A stretch of DNA of 64,000 nt, taken from Rosa chinensis. Its lineage: Eukaryota; Streptophyta; Magnoliopsida; Rosales; Rosaceae. The translations under genes were made by a program, and so were the position numbers. Shown here piece after piece: positions 24,301 to 36,364 of this stretch. The first letter of the stretch is position 1. Each line of letters opens with the position of its first letter. The stretch lies in contig NC_037092.1 of assembly GCF_002994745.2 (NCBI RefSeq), forward strand, positions 19,459,501 to 19,523,500, read 5' to 3'. The notes under the pieces were generated by a model. That model was not told where the DNA came from. It saw only the letters and a list, made by a program, of their open reading frames with translations, and did not search any database.

Positions 24301-26635
24301 GGGCAACCTCAGTGGCCTTAGCCTTTTGAAGGACGGTTGGAGTAGATTCAACGCCATCAATAAGAATTGAATGCTACGATCTCGGAAATGAAGGAGAATT
24401 GAAGAAGCATGGGAAACGGAACGGTCTTCAAGGTAACCGTCCCTTTTCGAGATTATCTTTTTGAAACAGTTGAATGAACAGATAAGGCGGAATTAAGTGC
24501 TTAATTGCTTAGAAAAGTAAAGAAATGTTTGGACCAGCAATTGGGCTAAATATTAATATTAATAATAATATTGTTCGTACAAAATGATGGGCCTAATGTT
24601 AGATGCCTAAAGGCCTCAGCCTGCATAAGTTAGGCGGAGGAAATGTTCATCCAAACGAAAGCTGGCATCAGAACTGGCCCGTTTTTCCTGTTGGGCTGCC
24701 GCGTGGGCCTGGGCCAAATTTTGAGATAATGTCTCATAAGCGGCTAAGGGCTGCTCCAGTAAAGGCTCCTCATGGGCAAGCCTGGCCGTCATGGCGGTTA
24801 GTTGGGCCTGAAGGTCTTGAATATGGGACCGAAGATGATTCTGCTCAAGCCTCAAGTCCCTGATGAGGATGGCCCGTTCACCCAAGAAGTCGCGCGAGGA
24901 ATCTATCTGTTGGGCGAGGCCTGATATTGTGCCCTGGCCTGCCTATCCTGGGCCGTCGCGGCTGTATTCTCATTTAGCCACCTGGGGAGATCCTCCAGTA
25001 GCTTATCTATGTTGCGAAACTGGTCTTCAGTAATGGCACGCTCGCGAAGAAGAACTCGGAGGTACTCTAAAGTTCTCGCAGGCGCGCCAGGTGTCAGAAT
25101 ATCAGGGCCCAGTAAGCGGCGAAGGCCTTCTCTAGCATCATCTCCGACTCCAAGGGGAGTCACTTCAAGCACACATGCCAATCGCTCTAATCTTGACTGC
25201 GGAGCTGGTTGAGGAACAGGAACATTGACATGAGCCTCAAAAGGTTCCGCAATAGGGATTGATTCCGGCTCTGGCTCTGGGTTCATCACTTCCCCTGCTT
25301 CAGGTGCATAGGGGGCAGGTTCCTGGTCTACTATGTTTTCACCATCCAGTTTAGCGGGGTTCTTGACAGCTATTCCCTCGGCAGCAACAACCACTTCCTC
25401 ATTTGGAGCTACGTTTTGACCCTAGAGGGAGGCGTTAGAATGTAGAAATATTAAGACGGGAGTCAAAAGAGAGATGGTTTCAAGGAAATGTACCTCTTCA
25501 GCGGATGGTTCGCGAGGAGTCATTGTTGCCATTCGTTCCAGGGGAACCTCAGCAGTGTCTGGAACCGAATCAGGCGTTACTTCCAGGATGAGTGTCGTAG
25601 TTGGTAGTTCGCGAGAGGCGTCTGGAAGTGGCACACTTTCCTCAGCCTCAAGAGAGCTGTCATCTAAAATCTCCACTCGCACTAGAGCCAACTGCAGGTC
25701 ACTCGTGGCATTGGCAGAAGGTGGAGGGGTGGCTGAATCAGGTGGCGCTTGAGCGGGCAAAGAGGCTTCTCCTCCGCCAGCAACGGATGATCCTTCCCCA
25801 ACTTGCCTTGAGGACCTATCACAAACCTGCAACTGTGGAGCGTTATAGTTTCAGACATAATGGTAAAATGAGAGGTTTCAATGCTCGATATGAGTATATA
25901 TTACCAGGTGATTAGCGAGTGGTTCATCTTCTTCCCACGGATCAGTCCGGGGGTCAGTGCCACTACACCAAAAACTGCATCACACAACAGAACAGAAATT
26001 GTCTATTGTATGTTTAAGTGAACTCTATTGTACAACGGTACTAATGATGTTCTGTTGTGTGAATGTCAACAAAGTGATAACTTTTTTCTCAGAACTACAT
26101 TGCACAACACAATTAAGTATTGTCCGTTGTCTGAGTCTTAAAAAATTTAGCTGCAGATTTCCCTTCACTCTCAAGTCATAATTCCCTTCAGATGGTATGA
26201 AATTTGGGCTACTAGGTACAACGGTATAGCTATTTCTATTGTATGATTGAAAGCTGGGCGCCAAATTTTGAGGAAACTCGCTTAAATGTCTTGGTTGCAA
26301 ATTCTACTAGGTATACCTAGTGCAAGATGCAGAAATTGCACAACGGATTTTAGCCATTCTGTTGTCTGAACTAGAAACATAGGCGGTAAATTTTTGAGCC
26401 AAAATGAAGCAGGCGGCATGTTTCCCTCCATGTTTTGGCATTTGTTTTCAGTAGTACACTCTTACGATAGTTTATTACGTTTCCGTTGTGGGAGTGACTT
26501 TCAGAATTAATTGAGGTTTAATTGCTATTCCACATCGCGTCCAAAAGAAAAGAAAAGAAAAAAAAAGCGAAAATGCGAAACCTACCCTCTCGACCCTCTC
26601 TCTCAACATCAGTTTCTAGCCTCCACGAAACCTAG

Positions 26636-26695
<60 letters not shown>

Positions 26696-26760
26696 TCTCT
26701 CTCTCCCTCTCTCTCTCTCTCCTCCACCACTCTCTCTCTCTCTCTCTCTCTCCTCCACCA
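26636..26760. repeat. (CT)n microsatellite
   Basis: A long CT run with CTCCACCACT interruptions lies inside the 4.1-kb CACTA element, resembling a 5' UTR CT tract. The serine/leucine-rich frames it opens are not proteins. Confidence 0.95.
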
Positions 26761-26859
26761 CTCGTCTCTTCTTCATCTTCTGATTCTCTCGCTCTTCTTC
26801 TTCTTCTTCTTCTGCTCTCAGAACCCATCACCACCGTCCGATTCTCCGACCATCCGGTC

Positions 26860-29468
26860 ACCACCTCTGCTACAACAGCCGAACACTACTCCCTGCCGCT
26901 TCCACCCACTTCGCCAAGCGGTTCTCCTCCCTCTCCCAGCACGTTGTCGCCACTCCGTTAACCCCCTCGCCGTCAGGTACTCTTCTCTCTCCATCTCAAA
27001 ACCCTAGATTTTCCCCTTTTTCCTAATGCTTCGTTGTTTTGATTGAGTGGGTTTTCGTCGTCGTAGTGTTCTCTGCTATGGAATTAGGGGTTGAGTCTAG
27101 CCATCTGTGACTCGACTCGTTCTCTAGCTCTTTCCGAAGGATTTCGAGCCTCTCGTCATCGCCGTCGAAGACCTCGACGTGTAGAGACAGATTCATTCCG
27201 CAACAACATTTTTGGGTTTTGGCATAGTCGCCATCGAAGACCTCGACTCGTTCTCCAACTAGTTCCTGGGCTGTTGAAGGCTTTCTCTTTGTCGTTAAGA
27301 AGTAATAGTTTCGATTTCTTTGTTCTTGTTTTGGCAGTAACCCTCTATTACATCTTGTTAATTCCAAGTTGGAAGTGATTGCTGTTCTAGATTATGTATT
27401 GATTGTTGCCTAAATTGGATGTAGACACCATAGAAATCTTCAAGGGGTAAACAAACTGTGAATTTCTTTTATTACTTGATGTGATTGATGTTTTCATGTA
27501 AATCTCTCTGTCTTTTTGTACAGGCAAACAAAATTTTTATAACTCTTGGCTTCATAAACCAACCTCAAGGATATAGTTGTTCCTGCCCTTATTGAATCAG
27601 CCAAAAGTGGGGTTTGTGTAGGTGTGTACTGGATTCTTTGCGTGTCATATTGAATAATCTGTAGTTTAGGTCCCAATGGAGTTTAGATTTCTATTTGATC
27701 ATCTATTGGCAGGACAGCCCTCTAGGTTTTGGATTTGACACATTCTGGCCATTTTAGCAATGTCCTTGTTCGCCTCGAGATATTTGATAAAATATTGTAC
27801 CACCGGGAAGCTAGAGATATCATGAGGAAAGTGATTGTGATCACCTCCTGTTTGCCTCGAGATATGGACTTTATCATGCAAAAGACTTTCACGGTGAGCC
27901 TTTTGTTACTCGTTTTTGATGTTTTGTGTGTCACCTCCCATGTTTGCTTATGCTGCTTACTTGCTTAGTAGTCAAGGAGTTATGTTTGCTTCTCTTTTAT
28001 GCAGGATGTGGCGTATAAGTGTGTTTCTGTTGAGTTTCTGTTATTTGAGAAAAAATCAGCCTATTTTAGTAATGTCCTTGTTTGAGCTTGGATTCAGTCC
28101 TCAAATTATAGGCTTATAGCATTGATTATTATGCAGGTTTACAGCTTTTCTTCTGCTAATTAAGTTTATTGGTCGTCCTTTTTACTAAGAAAAGATTGCC
28201 TTCTTTTTAATTTTTATTATTTTTATTTCATGGTCTTATTACATTTTACTGTGTTCAACAAATCTGATCCTCAATTTATATATCTTTTATTCCTGCAAAG
28301 AAGGGGTTTTCTGTATTGAAGATGTTTGTACTTCTAGGATATTGCAGGGTCAAGCATGTGATGCTAACAAGTATGTTATTGGTCTGTGGTGCAATGACAA
28401 TGACGTGGATTTGTGATACCATTACACGATCTAGATTCGGTATGATACTTGACCTTTTGGTTACTTGTTTGGTAGCAATATAGTCTTGCTCATATTTCCA
28501 GGAAATTTCTATACTTGTCATCTTGAGGCCTCATTTTGTTTCTTCAAAAGCAGTATATTAGTTTTCATACTTGACCTTTTGGTTACTCGTCTCACACCCA
28601 GCAAGGAATGTTGTCCGCCTTTTTGGTCAAGTTTTAATCGATGTGTGTTTTGTTATGGAGTTTGTGTTATGATTAATGGAGTTGAGAGGAAACGATACTG
28701 AAGCTATGTTTTAGTTCATTTAGAATTCTGGAGTCTAGTGCTTTTTGTTGCGGATAGTTGATTAGGTTGTCAGCAATTTACCCCAAAGGCAGTTTCTTGA
28801 CACCTCTTGTGGCTTTCTTTCTTTGTTTTGTTTTGTCTACTGAGCATAGAAAATCTGATCAGTTTGTCAACGTCAGATTTAAGGAGATATAAGACGTCAT
28901 AGATTTGTATAAACTGCTTGTTAAGAGGATCTCATTTCTTTAGCCTTTACTTTTATGTCATCATACAATATACATACTAGTAAAATGCAAACTAAGAGAA
29001 GAGGTAGAAATCTGTCAAGCACAAATTAGTTATTGCTATTCTAATACCTAGTACCTCTCTGTCTTATTTGAGATAATTGTTCTGTCCTTACTTTTGTTAT
29101 ACTTACTAATTATTATCTCCATCTTTGCTATGCGAAGAGGGGAATGGAGGAGATGGTGAGTACTTAACGTACTTGGCTTATACAATCATAAGTCTGACTT
29201 ATCTATGTTTGTCTTCTTGCAGTAATGGAGATGGGGCTTCAAATACAAATGCAGTAGAATCTACTGGAAAAGAAAAGGAGAGATTTGATCTACAAAAAGC
29301 ACTTTTGGCTGCTCTTTTCAATGCTCCTGAGAGACCCAAGGAGCCGAAGCTAGAAAGACCAGAGGAGCCGGAGCTACCAAAAAAAAGAATAGTAAAGATC
29401 AAGCAAGGGTCATTGGGAGATCAAGCATGGACTACAAAGCTATACTTTCTTTCATCATGCAAAACTTA
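26860..29468 (+). other. Possible captured gene fragment inside CACTA element
   Basis: Candidate exons, not recognised. Near 27729-27890 a frame reads HSGHFSNVLVRLEIFDKILY...HREARDIMRKVIVIT, which looks like helical host-protein sequence. Near 29221-29466 a frame reads EKERFDLQKALLAALFNAPE, then a Pro/Glu/Lys-rich tail ending in a stop at 29468. Intervening DNA is T-rich like plant introns, with many stops. I cannot name the source gene. Confidence 0.35.
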
Positions 29469-32097
29469 GGAAACTTAAAAGCTTCTTAGTCTATGATATG
29501 TATGAATGCTTTAGCAATGTTCCTTAAATTCAATATTTGATGAATTGATGTATCACAATGCTTTTGGTACAAATATTGATCATTTGATGGTTTGCATTCA
29601 ATTTGTCTTCCAATTGATCACTATTATATCCATTCAGAATTTGGGTATTCACACAACGCAATCATAGATATCACACAATGGATTTTAATAAGTAATATCA
29701 TCTAGTTTTAATCTCATACAACAGAAAAGACTACAACTCAGTTGTCCTAGTCTAAATCACACAACAGCTATACTACAAAACCGTTGTATGAAAGTCTCAA
29801 CCCACAACAGCAAAAAAGCAAATTCTGTTGTGTGAACTGCTGCGCACAAATGCTGCGCATGGGTGAGTCTGGCATCTTTCGAGTTCTTGGACAACGGTGT
29901 TAAGAAATATACGTCGACTGATTTTGTATCATACAACGGTGAATTCATCGTCCTCTGATTTTTCATTAGACAACATCGAGATAAACGACGGTGAGTCTTC
30001 AAATCAGACTACGTTTTTTCACCGTCGTGTGATGCAGTTTTTGGTGTAGTGAGCGATTGCGCTTTCGAGCCAGAGCGGCAGCAATCTGGTAAGAAAAGGA
30101 GTCAAATTAGACTTTGAAAGAAAATGTCGAGACATCAGGTTTTAAGAGGAGCTCCTTACCGATTGCGGATCTTCATCATCAAAGGAGTCTTCGATTTCAG
30201 GCTCCTTTGCTATTGCTTTTTGTTTCTCGGCCTTGCCAGTGGCTGGGGGAACAGCAATTGTTTGACTGCCGGAAGGCGGCATAATTCCTTGCTACAATGG
30301 AGTTTGAGTTGAGAAGATAAAAGAGTAAAACAGAAGAAGGAAATGGAGAACATACGAAGGGAATTACCTCGTGAGAAGGCTCGCGGATAACCATTCCGGC
30401 TTGAACAGGACGCGGGGCTCGCTCGGCTCACGGAGCTGGCTCAGGTAGTGGGGAACGTGCTCCATTTTCAGGGAAGCGAGCAAGCAGCTCAGTATCAGCA
30501 TCATAGGGCTACCTCAGATCTTGGAAGATGGTCGCGAAGAGCTCATCATCCCTTTGCCTCCAGCAATTAACAGAAACCTCTGACCACCATCGCTCATAGT
30601 CCTCAGCGGCCCCATCGACAGGGTCAAGTTTATTGGCCCAGTTAGGAAGGTCGATCAACGCGAGCATGCTCTGGGTTGGCGGAGGCCCGATTGTAGGACC
30701 AATTCTGCACCAGGAAGTGTTGTAGTTCCAAGCATCATATAAGGGGAATGGTACTAATTGGATAAGACCGAGTTGGCGAGAAAAGTGGTTGGGGGAATAA
30801 AGCTCGTAACTGAGTTCATCAGCAGCGAGCCTGATGTCTGAGCAGGAGATCGCGCGCGCGATCACTATAGTTGGGGTTCCCATGAAGGAACCCATGTTCA
30901 AGTAGAGGCGGAAATCTTCTAATAAGTACTAAGTCGCAGTAAGGCATTTCGTGCAGAAGATACAAATATGTGAAGCACTCGGAGTAAGGTAGGGATGTGT
31001 ACCTTGCTTCGCGGCTGAGCCATTGACCCAGAAGCTCGTCAGCCGGTGGAAACGGTGGGATGTCATCCCGGCGGAACTGCGGGAAATAGGTTTGAATCCA
31101 AAAATCAAGGATCCAAAAAGGGCCAGAAATGCCAATCTCGAAAGGGTGCATAGTGGCTTGGTATAGAGTACGGTAGGGAGCGCCTAGTACTGGTTGTCCA
31201 AGCCCTACGTGGTGGCCGTTGTAGATGGTTGTGGCTAGGAAAGTCCAAGGACCAGTAGGCTTGTTAGCAGAGGTGCAAAAGATGAATTTGCAGAGCCAAT
31301 ACGCTAGGAATGCAATCCCGCCGGTCGCATTGTGCTCTTTGCGGTAATGGGCTAGCCACCGTGGGTAAGAGCCACTATACGAGCCGCAACCAGTACGTTT
31401 GAACCATTGTTGAAGTGAAGCTAATAGAGTCAAATTGGCCATGCATGTAGGGTTCGCCGTCGATGGGTAGACCGGTGATGGCGAGAATGTCTAACAATGT
31501 GATGCTCATTTGGCCGAATCGAAAATCGAAGGTGTTAGTGGCGGTGTTCCAGAAACAAACAAAGGAGGCTAGCGATGAACGATTGCCACTGCGCGGAAGG
31601 TGAAAGCATAGATCAATGGTGTGGGTAATACCTGTCGCGTTCCAGCGAGCCAGATTTCTCGATCGTGCCTCGCGATACCAGGAGAGCTCAGCCTCGGTGA
31701 TGGTGGTGGGCCAGTACCCTATTTTGGCTATATGCGGATTTGCGCCCCAGCTTGTGAAATCTCCAGGAGTCCTTCGGAGGACCGAAATGGGCCGATGGAT
31801 CGGTAGACCGTAGAGGGCGAGAGCGTCGTCCGGAATGGAATCTCACGGCGCTGGACCCAGTCTGGCATTGTGATTTGGGAGTCTGAGAAGCAGAGGTCTC
31901 TGGACATTGGTATGGATAAAACAACGGGCACTGATGCTGGTTCCCCAAGTATGGGCGACCATCTAGTTGAGTTCCTCCTCCTGATCAATGATCATCTTCT
32001 TTGGGGGAGCCATTATGGGTTTCTGTGAGGAATATGTAGTTTCTGGATTTAGGAGACTGGAAGGGTTTCTAATGTGACAGGTTTGAAGCGCCCGCAA

Positions 32098-32107
32098 GTT
32101 TAAATAA
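32098..32107 (-). promoter_or_regulatory. TATA-like motif of antisense PMD gene (A copy)
   Basis: TTATTTAAAC on the minus strand lies about 85 bases before the ATG at 32013. It is conserved in position and context with 37333-37342 in element B, although the surrounding bases vary. It lies just outside the LTR. Confidence 0.5.
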
Positions 32108-32253
32108 GAGATTTTGTGAGGGAAACGATACTACGAAAAGACGTTTTGCAAAGCGAATGGACACAACCTTCATTTATGGCCTCGTTTTGGTCATCAGGCA
32201 TGTCGTCTAAGTCCCCTTCAATCAGTTACATTCGTGGGCCTGATCTCGGGGCC

Positions 32254-32263
32254 TGGGGGGAAA
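32254..32263 (+). other. Polypurine tract of element A
   Basis: TGGGGGGAAA directly precedes the LTR start TGTTTGAG at 32264, which fixes this LTR as the 3' one and the element orientation as plus. Confidence 0.8.
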
Positions 32264-32963
32264 TGTTTGAGCCCAACAGTATTTTTGGCAAGATCCCTTT
32301 AGGGGGTTAAGCATAGCGGGCCGATATTTGCAGCCCAAAAATAAGCCTACTTGGATTTGGGTTACAGCTTCACTCATTCCAAGATCTAGAAGGAAAACGA
32401 GCCCTTATTGGAATCAGGTAGCAGAGATTGAATAGGAAACTTCAATCAATAATCCTTCTATGGCAAGGAACAGTCGAAACCCTAGGGTATAAATACCAGG
32501 TTTCAAGGACGGAAAAAAAAAAAAAAAAAAAAAAAACTCTTCAATCAATCAATCTCAACGATTATCAAAGCCTCTCCGAAGCAAACCTACCTGCAACCTA
32601 GTTGCAAACCAGCGAAGCAAGGGTAACGCCTTCGCAACCCAGCGAAGCTAAAGTCACGCTTTAGCAAACCCTGTGCTTTCTCCCAACTTCCCAATGATTG
32701 CTCTGCTTAGTCTACAACACTAAGTATCGATTCGGTGAATGCAAGAGATCACAATCAAAGCCCTTACCCGTAAGGCAAGAAGTCCTTTTCTGAAAGGCAG
32801 AGAAAAGAACCTTGTGTCGAGGTTGGTGCTCTCCTCGTCCACAGCGTTTGATTCAGAAGTCAGGTCAAGGGACCTCCCGATGACTGCACCCCACGGTGCT
32901 GGCACGCCTGCGCACACACTCAAAAGAGACTGTTTGAAATCAGACTGGTTTTGGAGCCAAACA
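32264..32963 (+). repeat. 3' LTR of element A
   Basis: The repeat is 700 bp, TGTTTGAG...CCAAACA. It contains a TATAAATA box near 32488 and a pure A run at about 32513-32536. It matches the element B LTRs (810-811 bp) at both ends but lacks the roughly 130-bp internal repeat region of B. No left partner is present in the window. Confidence 0.9.
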
Positions 32964-33576
32964 GCTATGGTTGACACCTAACTTCATGCCTGGTAAAAAG
33001 GTGTCTGTTGGATAATCAAAACTTTGCCACCACACCTGCTTTGTTGATCCATTGGAGTTCAGCTCTTGTAGGATAAAATTGCCATAATCCAACATAGTAG
33101 CCACAACATTACTACTACTTCTTGGCGCAGATCGAGCCAAGCACTATAGGAGGATCGCCACTGCCACCTTCATTGTTTGTAATGATTTTTAATGTGTTGT
33201 TGGAGTCCAAGGTAAGAATTCCAAAAGGGTATAAAACAGGTGAGTCTTGGTTGCCAACCCACGGCTTATTTGCACCAATTCCATTTGGCCGCCTGATATT
33301 TAGATAGCTGTAGTTGGAATTTGAAGCGTTTGGCAAGAAAAGCAAAGTGAACTTCCCGGAGGCAGAAATTAAAGCACTTGAGGAATTGAGAGCTAGTGTC
33401 GCCAATTTCGAGTGTGTCCCCAATATTGTCTGCTGCAGCATTGCAGCAACATGACAACTCCACAAGCTTGAAAGAATGATCAGGAAAAAAATGAAGAGTT
33501 GATCAAACCTAAACCCATGGCTAATGATCAGAAGGTACTTTCCTCTCTCCTCATGATCTTGAAAACCAGCAACCAT
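32964..33576 (-). pseudogene. SRLK2: truncated G-type lectin receptor kinase copy
   Basis: Homologous to the first part of SRLK1 exon 1: signal segment ([18 protein letters not shown]), B-lectin region and [21 protein letters not shown] frame slip lies after HVAA (33420-33460), and a 4-base difference near 33130 shifts the frame again. The reading stops where element A begins, just after GVNHS. The PAN, membrane and kinase parts are absent. It is not expected to make a receptor. Confidence 0.92.
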
Positions 33577-35739
33577 ATATGATCATCACATTAACCATGA
33601 TTAAGGTCAAGTATTGTTTACTGCCCTAAAATGCCTTAGAAAATCATAATTTATAGTGCAATACCCATCATAAAAATGAAACAATAAGAAAAATACATTT
33701 TAGTCAGACAATAAGAAGAAGAAAAAATACAAAAAAAAAAAAGGCAAATAATAAAGGTGACAGGTTGTCTTTTGGATTGGTTAGATTACAATATTCTTAG
33801 AAGACTATGGCTCACTTAAATATTAGGACTGAGTACGTTATGAGAGATTCCTGGAAAATACAATAGAAGACTTTCACTCTAGGATCCCATGGAATAAAAG
33901 AAAAGTTTATATTGAGGAACAAAAGATAAAGAAATACTCTATTCTTCAAACCTGGTATATGCTAATGATCCTTGGATGTTATTTGGAGATTTTATGATAC
34001 AACTTTTCTTGATAAATGTCTGGCAGCAGTGTTCAAGTTTTCAACTCTTGGTGCAATAAACAATAGGATGATGGTTGCTCATGAAAGATAGGATCATACC
34101 GATATTTCCGGGTAATAATTTTCAACATATTGTTTATGCACACTAAACAAAACTATTCTATTAATGTCATCTCTCATGATGAAAAGTCTGGCGTTGTTCA
34201 ACGTGTCACCAAATACATCGATTTTGTTAGCTTCTTTGAATGATGCAGGCCCTGTTTCTATGTCCTTCACTGGTGGTGTTTCATTGGCGCAATAGCATCA
34301 AGATGATACCATTGAAGACCAGCATTGACCTGGATAGAACTCCCTTGATGGCTCCTCCTTGACAGGAAATGGCTATCATTTAAACTTTTGGGGAGGCTTT
34401 AGTCAACTATATCAAGGAAGGAAACAACAACTGCTAAATCTTAGTCAGCTCCTCCACAATACAACATGGAGAGTGACAAAGAGTCAACTCCTTTTCTTTC
34501 TCTCATTTGTTGCAATCATTTAAACTTGATAGAAGTAGTTAAATGATTCCTGATAGGTTTAGGGGCTAGGACTCAGTTGCGTCTCCTCTAAGTCAAATAG
34601 TTTATAATATATAACATGATGTGATAGACATAAAGATCCATGCATCATGCAATATGTATCCTAAATTTAAATGACAGTGCTATGCTGCTCAAAATTATAT
34701 AAAGCCAATAAAATGACCATAGCAAAGACTCAGTAAAGGATGCAATTGGAAAAAAGTTCCCAAAATATGACAATGCAGTTGAAAAATTCTTGTATGCAAT
34801 GACAGGAAGAAAAAATGCAAAGCATTAGTACTGACAACATAAGTTATGATGATGAAAGATTGAAATTAAAAACAATTATTTAGCCTGCAGACATTAAAAA
34901 GTAGCAATTTTCAATTACCCCCAAGTCACAGTATATTATAAGAACTTTTATTGAGATGATATATTTTGTATGCATCATTAATATTCCTAGCACAAAATTT
35001 ATGTCAAGAAGACATTCAAAGTCAGATATTAAGAACATGACACTTCATTTGAAAGATAAATGTGGTCTGGGAGGCTTTGGCTCTGTTTAGAACAGAGCTA
35101 TTAAATTGCCATCTTGTTGTAGTTTAAGATGTTCTGTGGTCTAAAGATAAGGGTTATTTAATTCATTAATTAGGTTTTTGCAATAGGAAGAATTCATCAT
35201 GTCAATGTGGTGCAAATAATCGACTTTGGTTCCGAGGGATCAAAAAGACCCCTCTTTCTTGTTCCTGATTTCATGCCTAATGGGATATAGACAGAGCCAT
35301 TAACAGAGAGAAAAAACTCATACTCGGTAGGATAGGATGAATACACCAGTGGTATCAGATGCTAAAATCTAGAATTTTAATCGTAAAGCCCACAGCATTC
35401 TTTTTAACAGAAATTCTCCTTCAAGTTTCAGACTTTCAGCTAGCAAGATTTTACCCTGAGGCATAATAGGTTTTATATAGCTCCAACACTATTCTACAAG
35501 CCATTCATGCTTATAGTTTCAGAATGTTGTTTCAAGAAATGGCAGGACAGGGGAGGAACCTGAGTGCAAATGCAGAAAATTCAAGCCATATATACTTACC
35601 TTCATGGATTTATGAGAAACTAGAAAATGACTCACTATTGAAATTGTGTGTGCATGTGAGTATCATATGTAATAGCCAAAAAGGTCATTGTGCTCTATGG
35701 TGAAGTTGAAGTCTTGAAAATGTCTCCAGTAACCTCTCT
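33577..35739. repeat. Duplicated block, copy 2, upstream region
   Basis: Collinear with 4504-6673 and the start of 22593-22720. It keeps the unoccupied target of the copia element (about 35629). Differences are point changes and small indels. Apart from the LRK10-like relic I see nothing coding. Confidence 0.8.
34990..35739 (+). pseudogene. LRK10-like receptor kinase pseudogene, copy 2
   Basis: The same relic as at 6020-6668. Segments read SDIKNMT and KDKCGLGGFGSV (35025-35090), then GRIHHVNVVQIIDFGSEGSK and PLFLVPDFMPNGI (35185-35285), and a C-terminal GEVEV..KMSP-like stretch near 35700-35730. Stops and deletions separate them, and most of subdomains VI-VIII is lost here. Confidence 0.7.
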
Positions 35740-36070
35740 CACTACTACAATTTCCCCCATTAACACCCCCTTTTTAGCCACTAAAAATCATCAGTGCCAA
35801 AAATGAATAGCTTCACACTGATATAAAACATTGGTGGGTTTTTTTTACTCACTAATCATCAGTGTGTATAGTATACAGTAGATACAAAAAATTATTTGTC
35901 TATGACACTGTTAATGGTGTCAAATCTGTAAATTATGGATGTAGAGGAGCTGACACACATGCTTTTAATCCTTTTATCAGCTGTGGTGATCTATTCTAGC
36001 CGTCGGATCAGTGAAGAGCTTATCGAACGCTCAATTGACACAAGGCCCCTTTCCTTCTAATCTCTATCCA
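35740..36070. mobile_element. Truncated CACTA-type end in copy 2
   Basis: CACTACTACAATTTCCCCC begins at 35740, where copy 1 has different sequence (about 22704-22760). Inner repeats of CATCAGTG and GTGTCA type follow. I find no matching right terminus, so it seems to be a broken element or fragment. Its right limit is set only by the return of copy-1 homology near 36075. Confidence 0.55.
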
Positions 36071-36364
36071 GACTCTAGAGACATCTACCCAGCCACAAGG
36101 CAGTACAGATACTGCATTCATGGTACAAGGGTAATGTGGTGCCTATTTAATCTTGTACAGTCCCATATGAAGAACCAGATCTAACGTAATAGATACTATT
36201 CAAGGGTCTATGTGTTGAAAATCATATAGTTACTGTACAAGGAAGTCTAGAGGAAGTTAATCAAAGTGGTGATTATATTCAGTAAGAATAGATAGAAGTT
36301 CAATTGCAAACATATTTAGCACATCATTAGCTGCTAATTCTAGCTAAAGAGGAAGCACACCTTT
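36071..36364. repeat. Duplicated block, copy 2, between insertions
   Basis: Matches about 22770-23050 of copy 1. It ends in ccttt, the target duplication of element B. Confidence 0.8.

Larger units (their letters stand above)
25961..30051. mobile_element. Non-autonomous CACTA element, 4.1 kb, possible gene-capture type
   Basis: Terminal inverted repeats starting CACTACACCAAAAACTGC are identical for about 25 bp at both ends (25961-25985 and 30027-30051). They are followed by CACAACAG/CACAACGG-type subterminal repeats (26000-26360 and 29650-30025). The flanking triplets are tgc and agc, an imperfect 3-bp duplication. No transposase is present. The interior has a CT-rich leader, splice-like boundaries and short coding-looking stretches, which suggests captured host sequence. 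Confidence 0.85.
24616..32013 (-). pseudogene. Antisense PMD gene of element A (broken, interrupted by CACTA)
   Basis: ATG at 32013 (MAPPKKMIIDQEEELN) is followed at once by a TAG. The plant mobile domain runs to about 30700 (NTFDFRFGQMSITLLDILAI, HNATGGIAFLAYWLCKFIF, FWILDFWIQTYFPQFRRDD), with a frame break near 31400 and a TAG near 30512. An intron (GT after PSHE near 30370) sits at the same place as in B. The CACTA element 25961-30051 lies farther on. The C-terminal part (25832-24616) is acidic, then helical: SRLERLACVLEVTPLGVGDD and a heptad-like stretch DLQAQLTAMTARLAHEE. It is homologous throughout to 37441-40749. Plant mobile domains occur in the Arabidopsis MAIN/MAIL proteins and in transposon-borne genes; the role here is unknown. 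Confidence 0.82.
24265..32963 (+). mobile_element. Tat-type Ty3/gypsy retrotransposon A, 3' part only
   Basis: It holds the region between pol and the 3' LTR, plus the 3' LTR (32264-32963), of the same family as element B but in opposite orientation. The antisense PMD gene runs leftward (32013 to about 24616). Gag, pol and the other LTR are absent. Its right end lies in SRLK2 exon 1, and SRLK2's 3' part is also missing. A deletion therefore probably removed element A's left half together with the rest of SRLK2. A 4.1-kb CACTA element is nested at 25961-30051. Confidence 0.85.

Noticed and set aside
26511..26783. Serine/leucine repeat protein
   Set aside because: Translation of a CT microsatellite.
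32940..33140. Separate small gene with [12 protein letters not shown]
   Set aside because: Frameshifted piece of SRLK2 exon 1.
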